A stretch of 64,000 nucleotides of DNA, taken from the NCBI GenBank assembly GCA_964017185.1, contig OZ024879.1, positions 43,841,883 through 43,905,882 on the forward strand, given 5' to 3'. Below, in pieces: positions 41,784-54,330 of this stretch. Below the pieces are notes generated by a model. The model searched no databases. It had not been told where the DNA came from and was given only the letters and a program-made list of their open reading frames with translations. A program made the position numbers and the translations under genes. This stretch comes from Rugalucina vietnamica (lineage: Eukaryota > Mollusca > Bivalvia > Lucinida > Lucinidae). Position 1 is the stretch's first letter; each line of letters starts with the position of its first letter.

Positions 41784-42039
41784 TTAAGAATCTTCATTCC
41801 TGTTTCAAATTGCTGTATATCGACAAGGTGTATATCACTGCCTGTTTGTTGATGGGATGGCGAATGTTAGGGATACAAGTGATCCAACGGGTATATAAAA
41901 TCAAAATGCTTTACAATTAAAAAAAAAGAAAATCCGATAAGAAAATACATAGGACTTGAAATGTAAGCATATGTTTGTTTAGTTGTTTAAAGTAAAAGCT
42001 TTTCCTAGTGTCTGATAATGTTTTTCTTTTCTTTGTTTG

Positions 42040-42345
42040 AACTGATGCTTAACATCCCAGTCAACAGCTAATGGTCATGTCGGGACGCTGGCTCCAAATT
42101 AGGATGTCATGACATCCGAAAGGTGCTTCGAATATAACCTCCCAAACTAAACCAATATGGCTACCTATGGATAGTTCGACATGAACCACTTTTCCTGGAC
42201 AGGCTGAGATATGAGCGGTTAACCAGTAATCAGAAGGTCAGTCAGTAGCGAAAAGCTTTGCCTGGAGGCACAAGCAGTCCATCTATTTCTTTAGTCCCCA
42301 ATGGGCGGGGCCCATATTCCGACCCGACTACCCTTTTCGCTGATA
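42040..42345 (+). repeat. Family C repeat, full copy
   Basis: TGATGCTTAACATCCCAGTC, AATGGTCATGTCGGGACGCT, GAGCGGTTAACCAGTAATCA, GGAGGCACAAGCAGTCCATC, GGGCGGGGCCCATATTCC. 42,346-43,350 is AT-rich with no recognised feature. Confidence 0.6.
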
Positions 42346-43352
42346 TTTTGCACCTTTTCCAAAGTAGATGAAATATTATCTTGGCATAATTGACCAAATT
42401 TGTCGCAAAATGTGCAGCAAAACTTTGAAAATCGGTTGAAAAATAAAAACATTTTGAATAGAAATTTCCTGTACAAACACCTAATTGAAGTGAGGTAAAT
42501 ATTTCCCCCAAAAAATTAAAATTTCAAAGACGACCGACTGTTCCATGGTTTTGCTACATTTATACAACTTCAATATAGTCTGTACACTTTACGTACTGTA
42601 GTAGGAGAGCATTTTTCTCAAATTTTAAACTTCGTAATTATCTTTTTCAAAAGTATTTCTTGTTTTATATACATGTAAGGTTGGTAATTCATCATAAAAT
42701 AATTCCGTAAACATCAAAAGTCACATTTTTTTCTGTATTTTATTTTTATTATTATATATTTTCTTGAGCAATTTCATGTTTATCTAAAGTTAATGATGTT
42801 TTCTTATATTTTCTAAGGATTAAATAATAAGGTTCCAAAACGTTTCTCCTGGAATTAACTTTAAATAGTTTTTCAGTGCATCTTTGGCACTTATATTTTG
42901 TTAGTTTTTAGTGCATATTTAGATTGACCATATTTGGCAATCTATAGGTTGTCTTCTCTGGTCAAGTCAAAGGGTATGATCAAGGTGAGTTAACTCTTTT
43001 TTATGAAAATCAAAAAGGTGAGTTAACTCTTTTTAGTCCAAACTCTTTATAGTTCGGAATTACTTTTCCTATTTTTTTTTTTATTAACTGGTGTCAAGAT
43101 TCTCGTAATCTTGAATGTTTTCAATTTTGCTAATTTTTCATAAATTTTGAGTCTTTGGATTAAACAGCTGGTTCTCTCCCCTTCATCACTACTCGGAAAC
43201 TTATGTAATTTTTTTATACACAACGCAAACCTTCATTGCAATTTTTGACATATCTTATGAATTTATTTGAGTTATTTTGAATATAGTTGAAACTCATTGT
43301 TCTTTGTCAATTTTATAATTCTATGAAAGACATCCCGAACTTCTAGTTTTTG

Positions 43353-43511
43353 ATGTACGATCACGGAGGGTTAGCTGCTAGCTGCCTATACCCTCAGACG
43401 TGGGCCACTGACCGTCAGCGTCCAACTATATCCGCAACCGAGCCCAGTCTGCTACAGTACGATGACCTGCTAGATTCTACTTTCAAAGCTGACATTGTAG
43501 CGCTGTGTTAA
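43353..43511 (+). other. Unassigned short GC-richer open frame (possible exon)
   Basis: ATG at 43,353 opens 52 codons to TAA at 43,509-43,511. The stretch is clearly GC-richer than its AT-rich surroundings and has a balanced composition: MYDHGGLAASCLYPQTW, then SLLQYDDLLDSTFKAD. CCGAACTTCTAG just upstream would serve as a splice acceptor. It sits between family C copies but shows no match to them. I do not recognise the peptide; it may be an exon, a gene remnant or part of an unseen repeat. Confidence 0.3.
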
Positions 43512-43561
43512 CCTTACAGATCAGCCCAAAGTCTTTGAACGTAATGTTGGTTCTATGAACA

Positions 43562-43720
43562 GTTGAATTTGTTTGTTTGAATTGATGCTTTACGTCCCGG
43601 TCAACAGCTAGGGTCATGTCGGGACGTTGCCTCTATTTTATGGGACTTTTACCCAAGCAGCCCATCTATTTCTCCTAAGCCCCGAGGAGCGGGGACCCAT
43701 ATTCCCACCCGACCTTGAAT
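43562..43720 (+). repeat. Family C repeat, internally deleted copy
   Basis: TGATGCTTTACGTCCCGGTC, GGGTCATGTCGGGACGTTGC, then directly AAGCAGCCCATCTATTTCTC and GAGCGGGGACCCATATTCCC: the middle of the family is missing. Confidence 0.6.
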
Positions 43721-43819
43721 TGGCTGTTAACTAACGCCTTGCTCTGATGAAACAAATACAGCATATGCACAATTTAGGATCCCTTTGTCAACATTACAAA
43801 GTTTTAAGAAGTCATAGTG

Positions 43820-44090
43820 GTTCATGTCGAACTATCCATACATAAATATGCCTTGCTAGTTAAGTTGGGTGGTTTTATTCGAGGCACATTTTGGACGTCA
43901 TGACGTCATAACTACCCACATATAAATATACATTGTTTGTTAGGTTGGATCGCTATATTCGAGGCACTTTTTGAACGTCCTAATTTTGGGTAAAAGTCCC
44001 ATAAAATGGAGGCAGCGTCCCGACATGACCATAAGCTGTTGACTGGGACGTTAAGCATCAGTTCAAACAAACAAATATTAAGATTGTGCA
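43820..44090 (-). repeat. Family C repeat, reverse, with doubled arm
   Basis: GTGGTTCATGTCGAACTATC, TTCGAGGCACATTTTGGACG and again TTCGAGGCACTTTTTGAACG, then GGCAGCGTCCCGACATGACC and GTTAAGCATCAGTTCAAAC. Confidence 0.6.
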
Positions 44091-44294
44091 TGATGGTTTT
44101 ACGTGAGAGAATCTTAATTTACCCCCAACCCACAGAAATAAGAAGCCGCATATGACAATCACCTTCACAGCCATAAAAAAAGGTTTATTTTGTAGTCGGA
44201 AATTGCCCACTTTACCAGATCTAAACATCTTTGTAAGTTCACAATTAGTTGCTTTCTGCTTTCAAACTGGCCAGTTTTTCATTTGGTTTTTGTG

Positions 44295-44590
44295 TAAATT
44301 TATGCTTTACGCACCACTCAACAGCTATTTTCATGTCGCGACTTTGCCTCTATTTTATGGGACTTTTACCGAAAATTAGGACGTCATGACGTCCAAAAAG
44401 CGCTTCAAATATAAGCCACTACAAAGGCAAATATGTAAGGATGGTTTTACTTGAATCGCTTTTTCTGGGCATGCTGAGACATTAATCAGATTGTCAGACA
44501 GTAGCGTATAAGCTTTGCCTGGAGTCGCAAGCATTCTGTCTATTTCTTGAGACCCAAATGGGCGGGAGCCCATATGTCCACCCCAATCAA
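44295..44590 (+). repeat. Family C repeat copy
   Basis: TTATGCTTTACGCACCACTC, TTTTCATGTCGCGACTTTGC, AGGACGTCATGACGTCC, GTAGCGTATAAGCTTTGCC, GGGCGGGAGCCCATATG. Confidence 0.6.
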
Positions 44591-44754
44591 TTGTTCAATT
44601 TGATTCATATTTCTAAATTCGTACCGTTCAAGTTCGGTTTGTTTGTGTTCTTCTTTCAATGGACATCTCCTTTTTTTCATAAGATTCCGAATCATTTGCA
44701 CATAAACAAACAGCTTTATAATTTCCAAAATCTCCATCTTAGTGTTTTGAAGTC

Positions 44755-44830
44755 CCATTAATTGGGGTCAGCGTCCCGAGATGCCCATTGCTGTTGACTG
44801 GAACGTAAAGCGTCAGAAAACAAACAACAA
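44755..44830 (-). repeat. Family C repeat, tail fragment
   Basis: GTCAGCGTCCCGAGATGCCC, TGTTGACTGGAACGTAAAGC, GTCAGAAAACAAACAAC. Confidence 0.5.
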
Positions 44831-44951
44831 AAATAATTGCATAAAATACGTATTCATCGCGTTGAAACGGTCTGAAATAAGGATATGTGGGTTTAATGAA
44901 ACGTTTAACGTATATATTTCCCAAGGTTTGTACAAAATGCAAAATATTACG

Positions 44952-45024
44952 CCCAACGTGGGGCTCGAACCCACGACCCCGAGATTAAGAGTCTCGTGCT
45001 CTACCGACTAACTAAGGCCATAGC
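44952..45024 (-). pseudogene. tRNA-Lys(CTT) pseudogene
   Basis: The anticodon arm CGAGACTCTTAATCTCG (loop with CTT) and the T arm GTGGGTTCGAGCCCCAC are intact, and AGTCGGTAGAGC of the D arm remains. The 5' side is damaged: the D stem does not pair and the acceptor stem (GCCTTAG against GTTGGGC) has at least two mismatches. TTTT follows closely, as in tRNA genes. A decayed tRNA gene or a SINE head; not expected to be charged. Confidence 0.6.
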
Positions 45025-45198
45025 ACACAAGACTGGATAGACCAACTATGAATAAAAAAAAAAAAAAGGAAAAATATAAAGATAAAAGAAGGAAAAAAAA
45101 ATGAAAACAATAGGTTTTGCAATTGTCTTACATAAGATATAATATACTTGGAAGTGGAGTGATATGATATGAAGATGTTTTACATATATACATGCATA

Positions 45199-45204
45199 TT
45201 TATT
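45199..45204 (-). promoter_or_regulatory. Poly(A) signal AATAAA of the host gene
   Basis: AATAAA on the minus strand about 500 bases after the stop codon at 45,706, within TTTAAATAAATATGC. First canonical signal I see downstream. Confidence 0.45.
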
Positions 45205-45705
45205 TAAAGAAGGTGCCAATCTTCCATGAGGACCTCTATAAAAACAAGTAAATAATGATAGAGCAGTAAGAAATGTCTTTTAGATACCCCAGCCCAGTCA
45301 GAAAACAGTCAATATAAATCTTTCTGCATAATATTATGCATACAAAGTATATCAAAATGATAATCAAAATGTTCATACAAAAGCTATGAAAGTTATATTG
45401 TTGGTCCTCCCATTGGTGCTATTCTGATTAACTAAAGAAATACTGATGTATTTGTCAGATAAACAGTGTATAATGTTACAGCAAATTGAAAATCAATCAG
45501 TTTATAACATTGAAATATATTAATTATCCAAGACTTCCTATATACCATTTAATCTTACTCAGAAAACATTGCACAACCAAAATTTTCCTCTGCTTTTTAA
45601 GGGCTTGGAACCTTCCTGTGTATTAATTCCGTCACACAGGGCAACATTTTTGTAACAAATGCATACAAAGTTGCCCTATTGAACAAAAGTGCACACAGGG
45701 CAGCA
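45205..45705 (-). other. Putative 3' untranslated region of the host gene
   Basis: AT-rich, no open frame of note. AGGGCAAC and GTTGCCCT at about 45,638-45,677 form a hairpin, and ACACAGGGCA occurs twice (45,635 and 45,693). The extent depends on the poly(A) signal at 45,199. Confidence 0.35.
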
Positions 45706-45835
45706 TTAAAAATTTGGGTGCTTTTGTACTGAAGTAGCAAGTCCTTTCACAGGCATAACTCCTAGGCAATCTATGGTCTGTACTGGTGTGTAAGATACTT
45801 TCTGGCATTCAGTGCCTGGACTGGAGCAATCTATT
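45706..45835 (-). CDS. Host gene of unknown function, last coding exon
   Basis: The acceptor is a textbook TTTGAATTTTCTTTTTCAG ending at 45,836. The exon enters in phase 2 and stays open for 42 codons (IDCSSPGTECQKVSY, TIDCLGVMPVKGLATS, QKHPNF) to TAA at 45,708-45,706. Its phase is exactly what the upstream exon at 47,416-47,461 leaves. Three cysteines in a short segment. I do not recognise a domain. It is unlike every transposon reading frame in the window. Exon borders are read by eye; an RNA read would settle them. Confidence 0.5.
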
Positions 45836-46112
45836 CTGAAAAAGAAAATTCAAACCACACCATGTTACTTGTACTCTTTCTGCCCTATGGACACACCAAA
45901 TGCATCTGACTTTCTATAAAAAGCTATGTTACAGGAAATTGTGAAGTTAAAGACTGTCAACAAAGTTTGCCCCATTTTCCAGCATGATGGCTTCATGCAC
46001 CAAGTATAAAATGTAATAGCCTGTTAAACAAGTTACCGTACCTTGAAAACATGACCTTTGAAACATGTTAACTTAAAAACACCATTCTAATTTTGTTGCC
46101 ACCTACATAAAC

Positions 46113-46671
46113 CCCCTTTCACTCGAGTTTGCCATTTGAACATTTGCATTACAGAAGAAGACCATGTGTTCTGAAGATCTGAGTTTCTTTTCATGTTGTC
46201 AACAAAGACATCTGGATTGATTGATCTGCTGATCTGAGTGACAGTATCATGCTAAATGACCTTTAAAACGACAAACTCAAGTGAAAATTTTAACTTACTA
46301 TCTAGAATTTTGGTTATGTAGATACTGGTAGGTAACTGCTAAAATTGATAAAATTCTGCTTTTGTCTCTATCCTATTTCAAATGTGTGTTCTTAATATAC
46401 ATTGTATATGTTGTGCAAATAATTTGGAAATAAAAATGTGCTTTAACCAAACAATTACTATGTTTTTATTAGAAGAGGTGACATCATTACCTAAAGATAA
46501 ATGCTTTTAAATAGATTTTAAGAACATCTGGCACCCGAGACACTGTTTCAATTCTAAAATAGAAGTTACCTGATTTACTTACAAACTTGATTGACTTAAA
46601 TCAAAGGGCAAACTCGAGTGAACAAACTTGATTGACCTAAATGCTCAAATGGCAAACTCAAGTGAAAGGGG
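46113..46671. mobile_element. Inverted-repeat element in host intron
   Basis: CCCCTTTCACTCGAGTTTGC at the left and GCAAACTCAAGTGAAAGGGG at the right, extended by CATTTGA / TCAAATG. The same core (GACAAACTCAAGTGAAAA, GGGCAAACTCGAGTGAAC) recurs inside at 46,268 and 46,602, so it contains four copies of its own end motif. No gene. It lies in the last intron. Target duplication not clear. Confidence 0.6.
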
Positions 46672-46999
46672 CTGTATTTATGGTTGACTGGGTAAATCGA
46701 TCATCGAAAACAGTGGATTTATATTTATGTTTCAATGTATTTTTGATATAATATAGCCATATCTTGCTGGCAAACTGTCTGGACTATTTCTGCTTATGAA
46801 AAATTAATTTATCCATGAAAATGCTTGTTGTGTTTTGCATACATGAAAACAATGATGCATTACCCAAACAACTGATCAGCACTTTTGTTTTTATTGTAAC
46901 AACATTAATGATCCATCTTCTGTGTAATCCTGAAATTTCAAACGTCCAACTGTAGCTTTACAATCTGTCTTCTGTCAGAATCGGCTGAAACCTCTTAAA

Positions 47000-47297
47000 A
47001 CAGACCCCAGTAATTTTATATTGCTGATTGTTCCAAGGTGATACTTCTGTTGTGGTTCCATTTGTTCAATGTTTTGGAGTCAAATTTTTGTGCTGTTTGA
47101 ACCTCATATTTTTATTTAAGTTCGGGTAACTGAGCGGCTGCCTAATAGGAAATAACTGCTCACTCGGCTTATGATAATGTTCTCTAAGTATAAGTACCAA
47201 ATAGTCAATTAAGTTTTTCCCACCTCGGTTTTTGGAGTGGGAATTTCTTTCTGATTGCGCCTTTTCCTGATCCTTGCCTACTTGTACCTTTTTCTAA
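47000..47297 (+). mobile_element. Penelope-like 3' tail in host intron
   Basis: CCCAGTAATTTTATATTGCT, GATTGTTCCAAGGTGATACT, CTAATAGGAAATAACTGCTC, CACCTCGGTTTTTGGAGTGG, TTGCCTACTTGTACC. Same subfamily as 11,656-12,258. It ends about 120 bases from the exon at 47,416 and lies opposite to the gene. Confidence 0.75.
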
Positions 47298-47415
47298 CCA
47301 TCATGATGTGGCAAAAAAATACCTACTTTTAAGCATATTACATGACAAATCAGCACAGAAACTATAGGACTGGCATTTTCTGTGTCTACAAGAAGGTGCC
47401 CAGCTTGTCATATAC

Positions 47416-47461
47416 TTGGATACAGTCAAAGAGACTCTCGTTAGGGGAAATGGTGACTGAC
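47416..47461 (-). CDS. Host gene of unknown function, small coding exon before the satellite-free intron
   Basis: The acceptor TTGTTGTATTTTTTTCAG ends at 47,462, a strong pyrimidine tract. The exon enters in phase 1 and reads QSPFPLTRVSLTVS. A GTATAT donor at 47,415 leaves phase 2, fitting the exon at 45,835. A second donor AAAAGTAG/GTATTT at 47,323 would extend it by 31 codons with the same phase, so the exact end is open. It lies only 180 bases from the satellite edge. That both borders fit neighbouring phases makes a chance call less likely. Confidence 0.45.
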
Positions 47462-47640
47462 CTGAAAAAAATACAACAATATGTCATTTTGGGCTTTCAT
47501 AATGAAGACCATTGTGTATTCAGACTGCTGATTAGATGGCAACATTACATTTGCAGGTGATAAGAGCCTTTAAGTTCACAATAAGTAAATGATTTTCTTC
47601 TTAAATATGAAATTTCAAGCCTGTGGCTTTTTTCAGCTCA

Positions 47641-50600
47641 ACAATCTTACACATGTACAGCTCAGTCACAGTACATGCCTCTATACTGACTGTGATACAC
47701 TGACAGTCACAGTACATGCCTCTTCACTGACTGTAATGACTGTATACCAACAACAGTCACAGTACATACCTCTATACTGACTGTGATACACTGACAGTCA
47801 CAGTACATGCCTCTAAACCGACTGTAATGACTGTATACCAACAACATTCACAGTACATACCTCTATACTGGCTGTGATACACTGACAGTCACAGTACATG
47901 CTTCTACACTTATAGTAGTGACTGTATACTAAATACGTGCAGTCACATTTCATACCTCTATACTGGCTTTGATACATTGACAGTCACAATAAATGTCTCT
48001 ACATTGACTGTAGTGACTATACCAACCTTAGCCATAGTACATACCTCTACATTGGCTGTAATACACTGACAGTCACAATACATGCCTCTACACTGACTGT
48101 AATGACTGTATACCAACAACAGTCACAGTACTTAACTCTATACTGTCTGTGATACATTGACAGTCACAGTACATGTTTCTTCACTGATTGTAGTGACTGT
48201 ATACCAACAACAGTCACAGTACATATCTCTATACTGACTGTGATACACTGACAGTCACAGTACATGCCTCTTCACTGACTGTAATGACTGTATACCAACA
48301 ACAGTCACAGTACTTACCTTTATACTGACTGTGATACATTGACAGTCACAGTACATGCCTCTTCACTGACTGTAATGACTGTATACCAACAACAGTCACA
48401 GTACATACCTCTATACTGCCTGTGATACACTGACAGTCACAGTACATGCCTCTAAACTGACTGTAATGACTGTATACCAACAACAGTCACAGTACATACC
48501 TCAATACTGCCTGTGATACACTGACAGTCACAGTACATGCCTCTTCACTGACTGTAATGACTGTATACCAACAACAGTCACAGTACTTACCTTTATACTG
48601 ACTGTGATACATTGACAGTCACTGTACATGCCTCTTCACTGACTGTAATGACTGTATACCAACAACAGTCACAGTACATACCTCTATACTGACTGTGATA
48701 CATTGACAGTCACAGTACATGCCTCTTCACTGACTGTAATGACTGTATACCAACAACAGTCACAGTACATACCTCTATACTGCCTGTGATACACTGACAG
48801 TCACAGTACATGCCTCTAAACTGACTGGAATGACTGTATACCAACAACAGTCACAGTACATACCTCTATACTGCCTGTGATACACTGACAGTCACTGTAC
48901 ATGCCTCTTCACTGACTGTAGTGACTGTATACCAACAACAGTCACAGTACATACCTCTATACTGACTGTGATACACTGACAGTCACTGTACATGCCTCTT
49001 CACTGACTGTAGTGACTGTATACCAACAACAGTCACAGTACATACCTCTATACTGCCTGAGATACACTGACAGTCACTGTACATGCCTCTTCACTGACTG
49101 TAGTGACTGTATACCAACAACAGTCACAGTACATACCTCTATACTGGCTGAGAAACACTGGCAGTCACAGTACATGCCTCTTCACTGACTGTAATGACTG
49201 TATACCAACAACAGTCACAGTACATACCTCTATACTGAGTGTGATACACTGACAGTCACTGTACATGCCTCTTCACTGACTGTAGTGGCTGTATACCAAC
49301 AACAGTCACAGTACATACCTCTATACTACCTGTGATACACTGACAGTCACAGTACATGCCTCTAAACTGACTGTAATGACTGTATACCAACAACAGTCAC
49401 AGTACATACCACTATACTGCCTGTGATACACTGACAGTCACAGTACATGCCTCTTCAATGACTGTAATGACTGTATACCAACAACAGTCACAGTACTTAC
49501 CTCTATACTGACTGTGATACACTGACAGTCACTGTACATGCCTCTTCACTGACTGTAATGACTGTATACCAACAACAGTCAAAGTACATACCTCTATACT
49601 GACTGTGATACACTGACAGTCACTGTACATACCTCTATACTGCCTGTGATACACTGACAGTCACTGTACATGCCTCTTCACTGACTGTAATGACTGTATA
49701 CCAACAACAGTCACAGTACTTACCTCTATACTGACTGTGATACACTGACAGTCACTGTACATGCCTCTTCACTGATTGTAGTGACTGTATACCAACAACA
49801 GTCACAGTACATACCTCTATACTGACTGTGATACACTGACAGTCACTGTACATGCCTCTTCACTGATTGTAGTAACTGTATACCAACAACAGTCACAGTA
49901 CTTACCTCTATACTGCCTGTGATACACTGACAGTCACTGTACATGCCTCTTCACTGATTGTAGTGACTGTATACCAACAACAGTCACAGTACATATCTCT
50001 ATACTGACTGTGATACACTGACACTCACTGTACATGCCTCTTCACTGACTGTAATGACTGTATACCAACAACAGTCACAGTACATACCTCTATACTGCCT
50101 GTGATACACTGACAGTCACAGTACATGCCTCTTCACTGACTGTAATGACTGTATACCAACTACAGTCACAGTACATACCTCTATACTGCCTGTGATACAG
50201 TGACAGTCACTGTACATGCCTCTAAACTGACTGTAATGACTGTATACCAACAACAGTCACAGTACATACCTCTATACTGACTGTGATACATTGACAGTCA
50301 CAGTACATGCCTCTTCACTGACTGTAATGACTGTATACCAACAACAGTCACAGTACATACCTCTATACTGCCTGTGATACACTGACAGTCACAGTACATG
50401 CCTCTAAACTGACTGTAATGACTGTATACCAACAACAGTCACAATACATACCTCTATACTGCCTGTGATACACTGACAGTCACTGTACATGCCTCTTCAC
50501 TGACTGTAGTGACTGTATACCAACAACAGTCACAGTACATACCTCTATACTGCCTGTGATACACTGACAGTCACTGTACATGCCTCTTCACTGACTGTAG

Positions 50601-53600
50601 TGACTGTATACCAACAACAGTCACAGTACATACCTCTATACTGCCTGTGATACACTGACAGTCACTGTACATGCCTCTTCACTGACTGTAGTGACTGTAT
50701 ACCAACAACAGTCACAGTACATACCTCTATACTGGCTGAGAAACACTGGCAGTCACAGTACATGCCTCTCCACTGACTGTAATGACTGTATACCAACAAC
50801 AGTCACAGTACATACCTCTATACTGACTGTGATACACTGACAGTCACTGTACATGCCTCTTCACTGACTGTAGTGGCTGTATACCAACAACAGTCACAGT
50901 ACATACCTCTATACTGCCTGTGAAACACTGACAGTCACAGTACATGCCTCTAAACTGACTGTAATGACTGTATACCAACAACAGTCACAGTACATACCTC
51001 TATACTGCCTGTGATACACTGACAGTCACAGTACATGCCTCTTCACTGATTGTTGTGCCTGTATACTAATTACAGTCACAGTACATACCTCTATACTGGC
51101 TGTGATACACTTACAGTCACAGTACATGTCTCTAAAATGACTCTAGTGACTGTATTCCAACTACAGTCACAGTACATACTTCTATATTGGCTGAGTAACA
51201 CTGAAAGTCACAGAACATGCCTCCTCACTGAATGTAGCAACTCTATACAATCTCCAGTCACAGTACATACCTCTATACTGGCTGTGGTATACTGACAGTC
51301 ACAGTACGTGCCTCTTCACTGACTGTAGTGACTGTATACCAACTACAGTCAGAGAACATACCTCTATACTGCCTGTGATACACTGACAGTCACTGTACAT
51401 GCCTCGTAACATACTGTAATGACTGTATACCAACAACAGTCACAGTACATACCTCTATACTGGCTGAGAAACACTGGTGGTCACAGTACATGCTTCTTCA
51501 CTGGCTGAAGTGACTGTATACCAGCTACAGTCACAGTACATACCTCTATACTGACTGTGATACACTGACAGTCATAGTACATGCCTCTAAACTGACTGTA
51601 ATGACTGTATACCAACAACAGTCACAGTACATACCTCTATACTGACTGTGAAACACTGACAGTCACAGTACATGCCTCTAAACTGACTGTAATGACTGTA
51701 TACCAACAACAGTCACAGTACATACCTCTATACTGGCTGAGAAACACTGGCAGTCACAGTACATGCTTCTTCACTGGCTGAAGTGACTGTATACCAGCTA
51801 CAATCACAGTACATACCTCTATACTGCCTGTGATACACTGACAGTCACTGTACTTGCCTGTAAACTGACTGTATTATATGTATACCAACAACAGTCACAG
51901 TACATACCTCTATACTGCCTGTGATACACTGACAGTCACTGTACATGCTTCTTCACTGGCTGAAGTGACTGTATACCAACAACAGTCACAGTACATACCT
52001 CTATACTGCCTGTAATACACTGACAGTCACTGTGCATGCCTCTTCACTGACTGTAATGACTGTATACCAACAACAGTCACAGTACATATCTCTATACTGA
52101 CTGTGATACACTGACATTCACTGTACATGCCTCTAAACTGACTGTAATGACTGTATACCAACAACAGTCACAGTACATACCTCTATACTGCCTGTGATAC
52201 ACTGACAGTCACAGTACATGCCTCTAAACTGACTGTAATGACTGTTTACCAACAACAGTCACAGTACATACCTCTATACTGACTGTGATACACTGACAGT
52301 CACTGTACATGCCTCTTCACTGACTGTAATGACTGTATACCAACAACAGTCACAGTACTTACCTCTATACTGCCTGTGATACACTGACAGTCACTGTACA
52401 TGCCTCTTCACTGACTGTAATGACTGTATACCAACAACAGTCACAGTACATACCTCTTTACTGACTGTGATACACTGACTGTCACTGTACATGTCTCTTC
52501 ACTGACTGTAATGACTGTATACAAACAACAGTCACAGTACATACCTCTATACTGCCTGTGATACACTGACAGTCACTGTACATGCCTCTACACTGACTGT
52601 AATGACTGTATACCAACAACAGTCACAGTACATACCTCTATACTGCCTGTGATACACTGACAGTCACTGTACATGCTTCTTCACTGGCTGAAGTGACTGT
52701 ATACCAACAACAGTCACAGTACATACCTCTATACTGCCTGTAATACACTGACAGTCACTGTACATGCCTCTTCACTGACTGTAATGACTGTATACCAACA
52801 ACAGTCACAGTACATACCTCTATACTGACTGTGATAAACTGACATTCACTGTACATGCCTCTAAACTGACTGTAATGACTGTATACCAACAACAGTCACA
52901 GTACATACCTCTATACTGCCTGTGATACACTGACAGTCACAGTACATGCCTCTAAACTGACTGTAATGACTGTTTACCAACAACAGTCACAGTACATACC
53001 TCTATACTGACTGTGATACACTGACAGTCACTGTACATGCCTCTTCACTGACTGTAATGACTGTATACCAACAACAGTCACAGTACTTACCTCTATACTG
53101 CCTGTGAAACACTGACAGTCACTGTACATGCCTCTTCACTGACTGTAATGACTGTATACCAACAACAGTCACAGTACATACCTCTTTACTGACTGTGATA
53201 CACTGACAGTCACTGTACATGCCTCTACACTGACTGTAATGACTGTATACAAACAACAGTCACAGTACATACCTCTATACTGCCTGTGATACACTGACAG
53301 TCACTGTACATGCCTCTACACTGACTGTAATGACTGTATACCAACAACAGTCACAGTACATACCTCTATACTGCCTGTGATACACTGACAGTCACTGTAC
53401 ATGCCTCTTCACTGACTGTAATGACTGTATACCAACAACAGTCACAGTACATACCTCTATACTGCCTGTGATACACTGACAGTCACTGTACATGCCTCTA
53501 AACTGACTGTAATGACTGTATACCAACAACAGTCACAGTACTTACCTCTATACTGGCTGAGAAACACTGGCAGTCACAGTACATGCTTCTTCACTGGCTG

Positions 53601-54330
53601 AAGTGACTGTATACCAACTACTGTCACAGTACATACCTCTATACTGGCTGTGATACACTGACAGTAACTATACTTGCCTCTACAATAACTGTAGTAACTG
53701 TATACCAACAACATTCACAGTACATACCTCTAGACTGGATGAGAAACACTGACAGTCACAGTACATGTTTCTTCACTGATTGTAGTGACTGTATACCAAC
53801 TACAGTCACAGTACATACCTCTATACTGACTGTGATACACTGACAGTCACTGTACATGCCTCTTCACTGACTGTAATGACTGAATACCAAAAACAGTCAC
53901 AGTACTTACCTCTAGACTGGCTGTGGTATACTGCCAGTCATAGTACATGTTTCTTGACTGATTGTAGTGACTGTATACCAACTACAGTCACAGTACATAC
54001 CTCTATACTGACTGTGATACACTGACAGTCACTGTACATGCCTCTATACTGACTGTAATGACTGTATACCAACAACAGTCACAGTACATACCTCTAGACT
54101 GCATAAGAAACACTGACAGTCACAGTACATGCCTCTACACTGACTGCAGTGACTGTATACCAACTACAGTCACAGTACATACCTCTATAGTTACTGTGAT
54201 ACACTGACAGTCACAGTACATGCCTCTACACTGACTGTAGAGACTGTATACCAACTACAGTCACAGCACATGCCTCTATACTGGCTGAAAACACTAACAG
54301 TCACAGTAAATGTACACACATCTACACTGC
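47641..54330 (+). repeat. Satellite array, 91-bp unit (two half-units of 41 and 50 bp)
   Basis: About 73 copies of a 91-bp unit: CAGTCACAGTACATACCTCT ATACTG..TGTGATACACTGA (41 bp) plus CAGTCACTGTACATGCCTCT TCACTGACTGTA.TGACTGTA TACCAACAA (50 bp). The halves share CAGTCAC.GTACAT.CCTCT, so the unit is itself an old duplication. ACTGTGA...TCACAGT in each unit can pair. Marked variants recur at 728 bp (8 units; 51,958 and 52,686) and at 1,588 bp (49,143 and 50,731), showing higher-order duplication. Non-coding: 91 is not a multiple of 3. Diverged units at both edges. Confidence 0.95.

Noticed and set aside
44952..45024. Functional tRNA-Lys gene
   Set aside because: Anticodon and T arms are good but D stem and acceptor stem do not pair.
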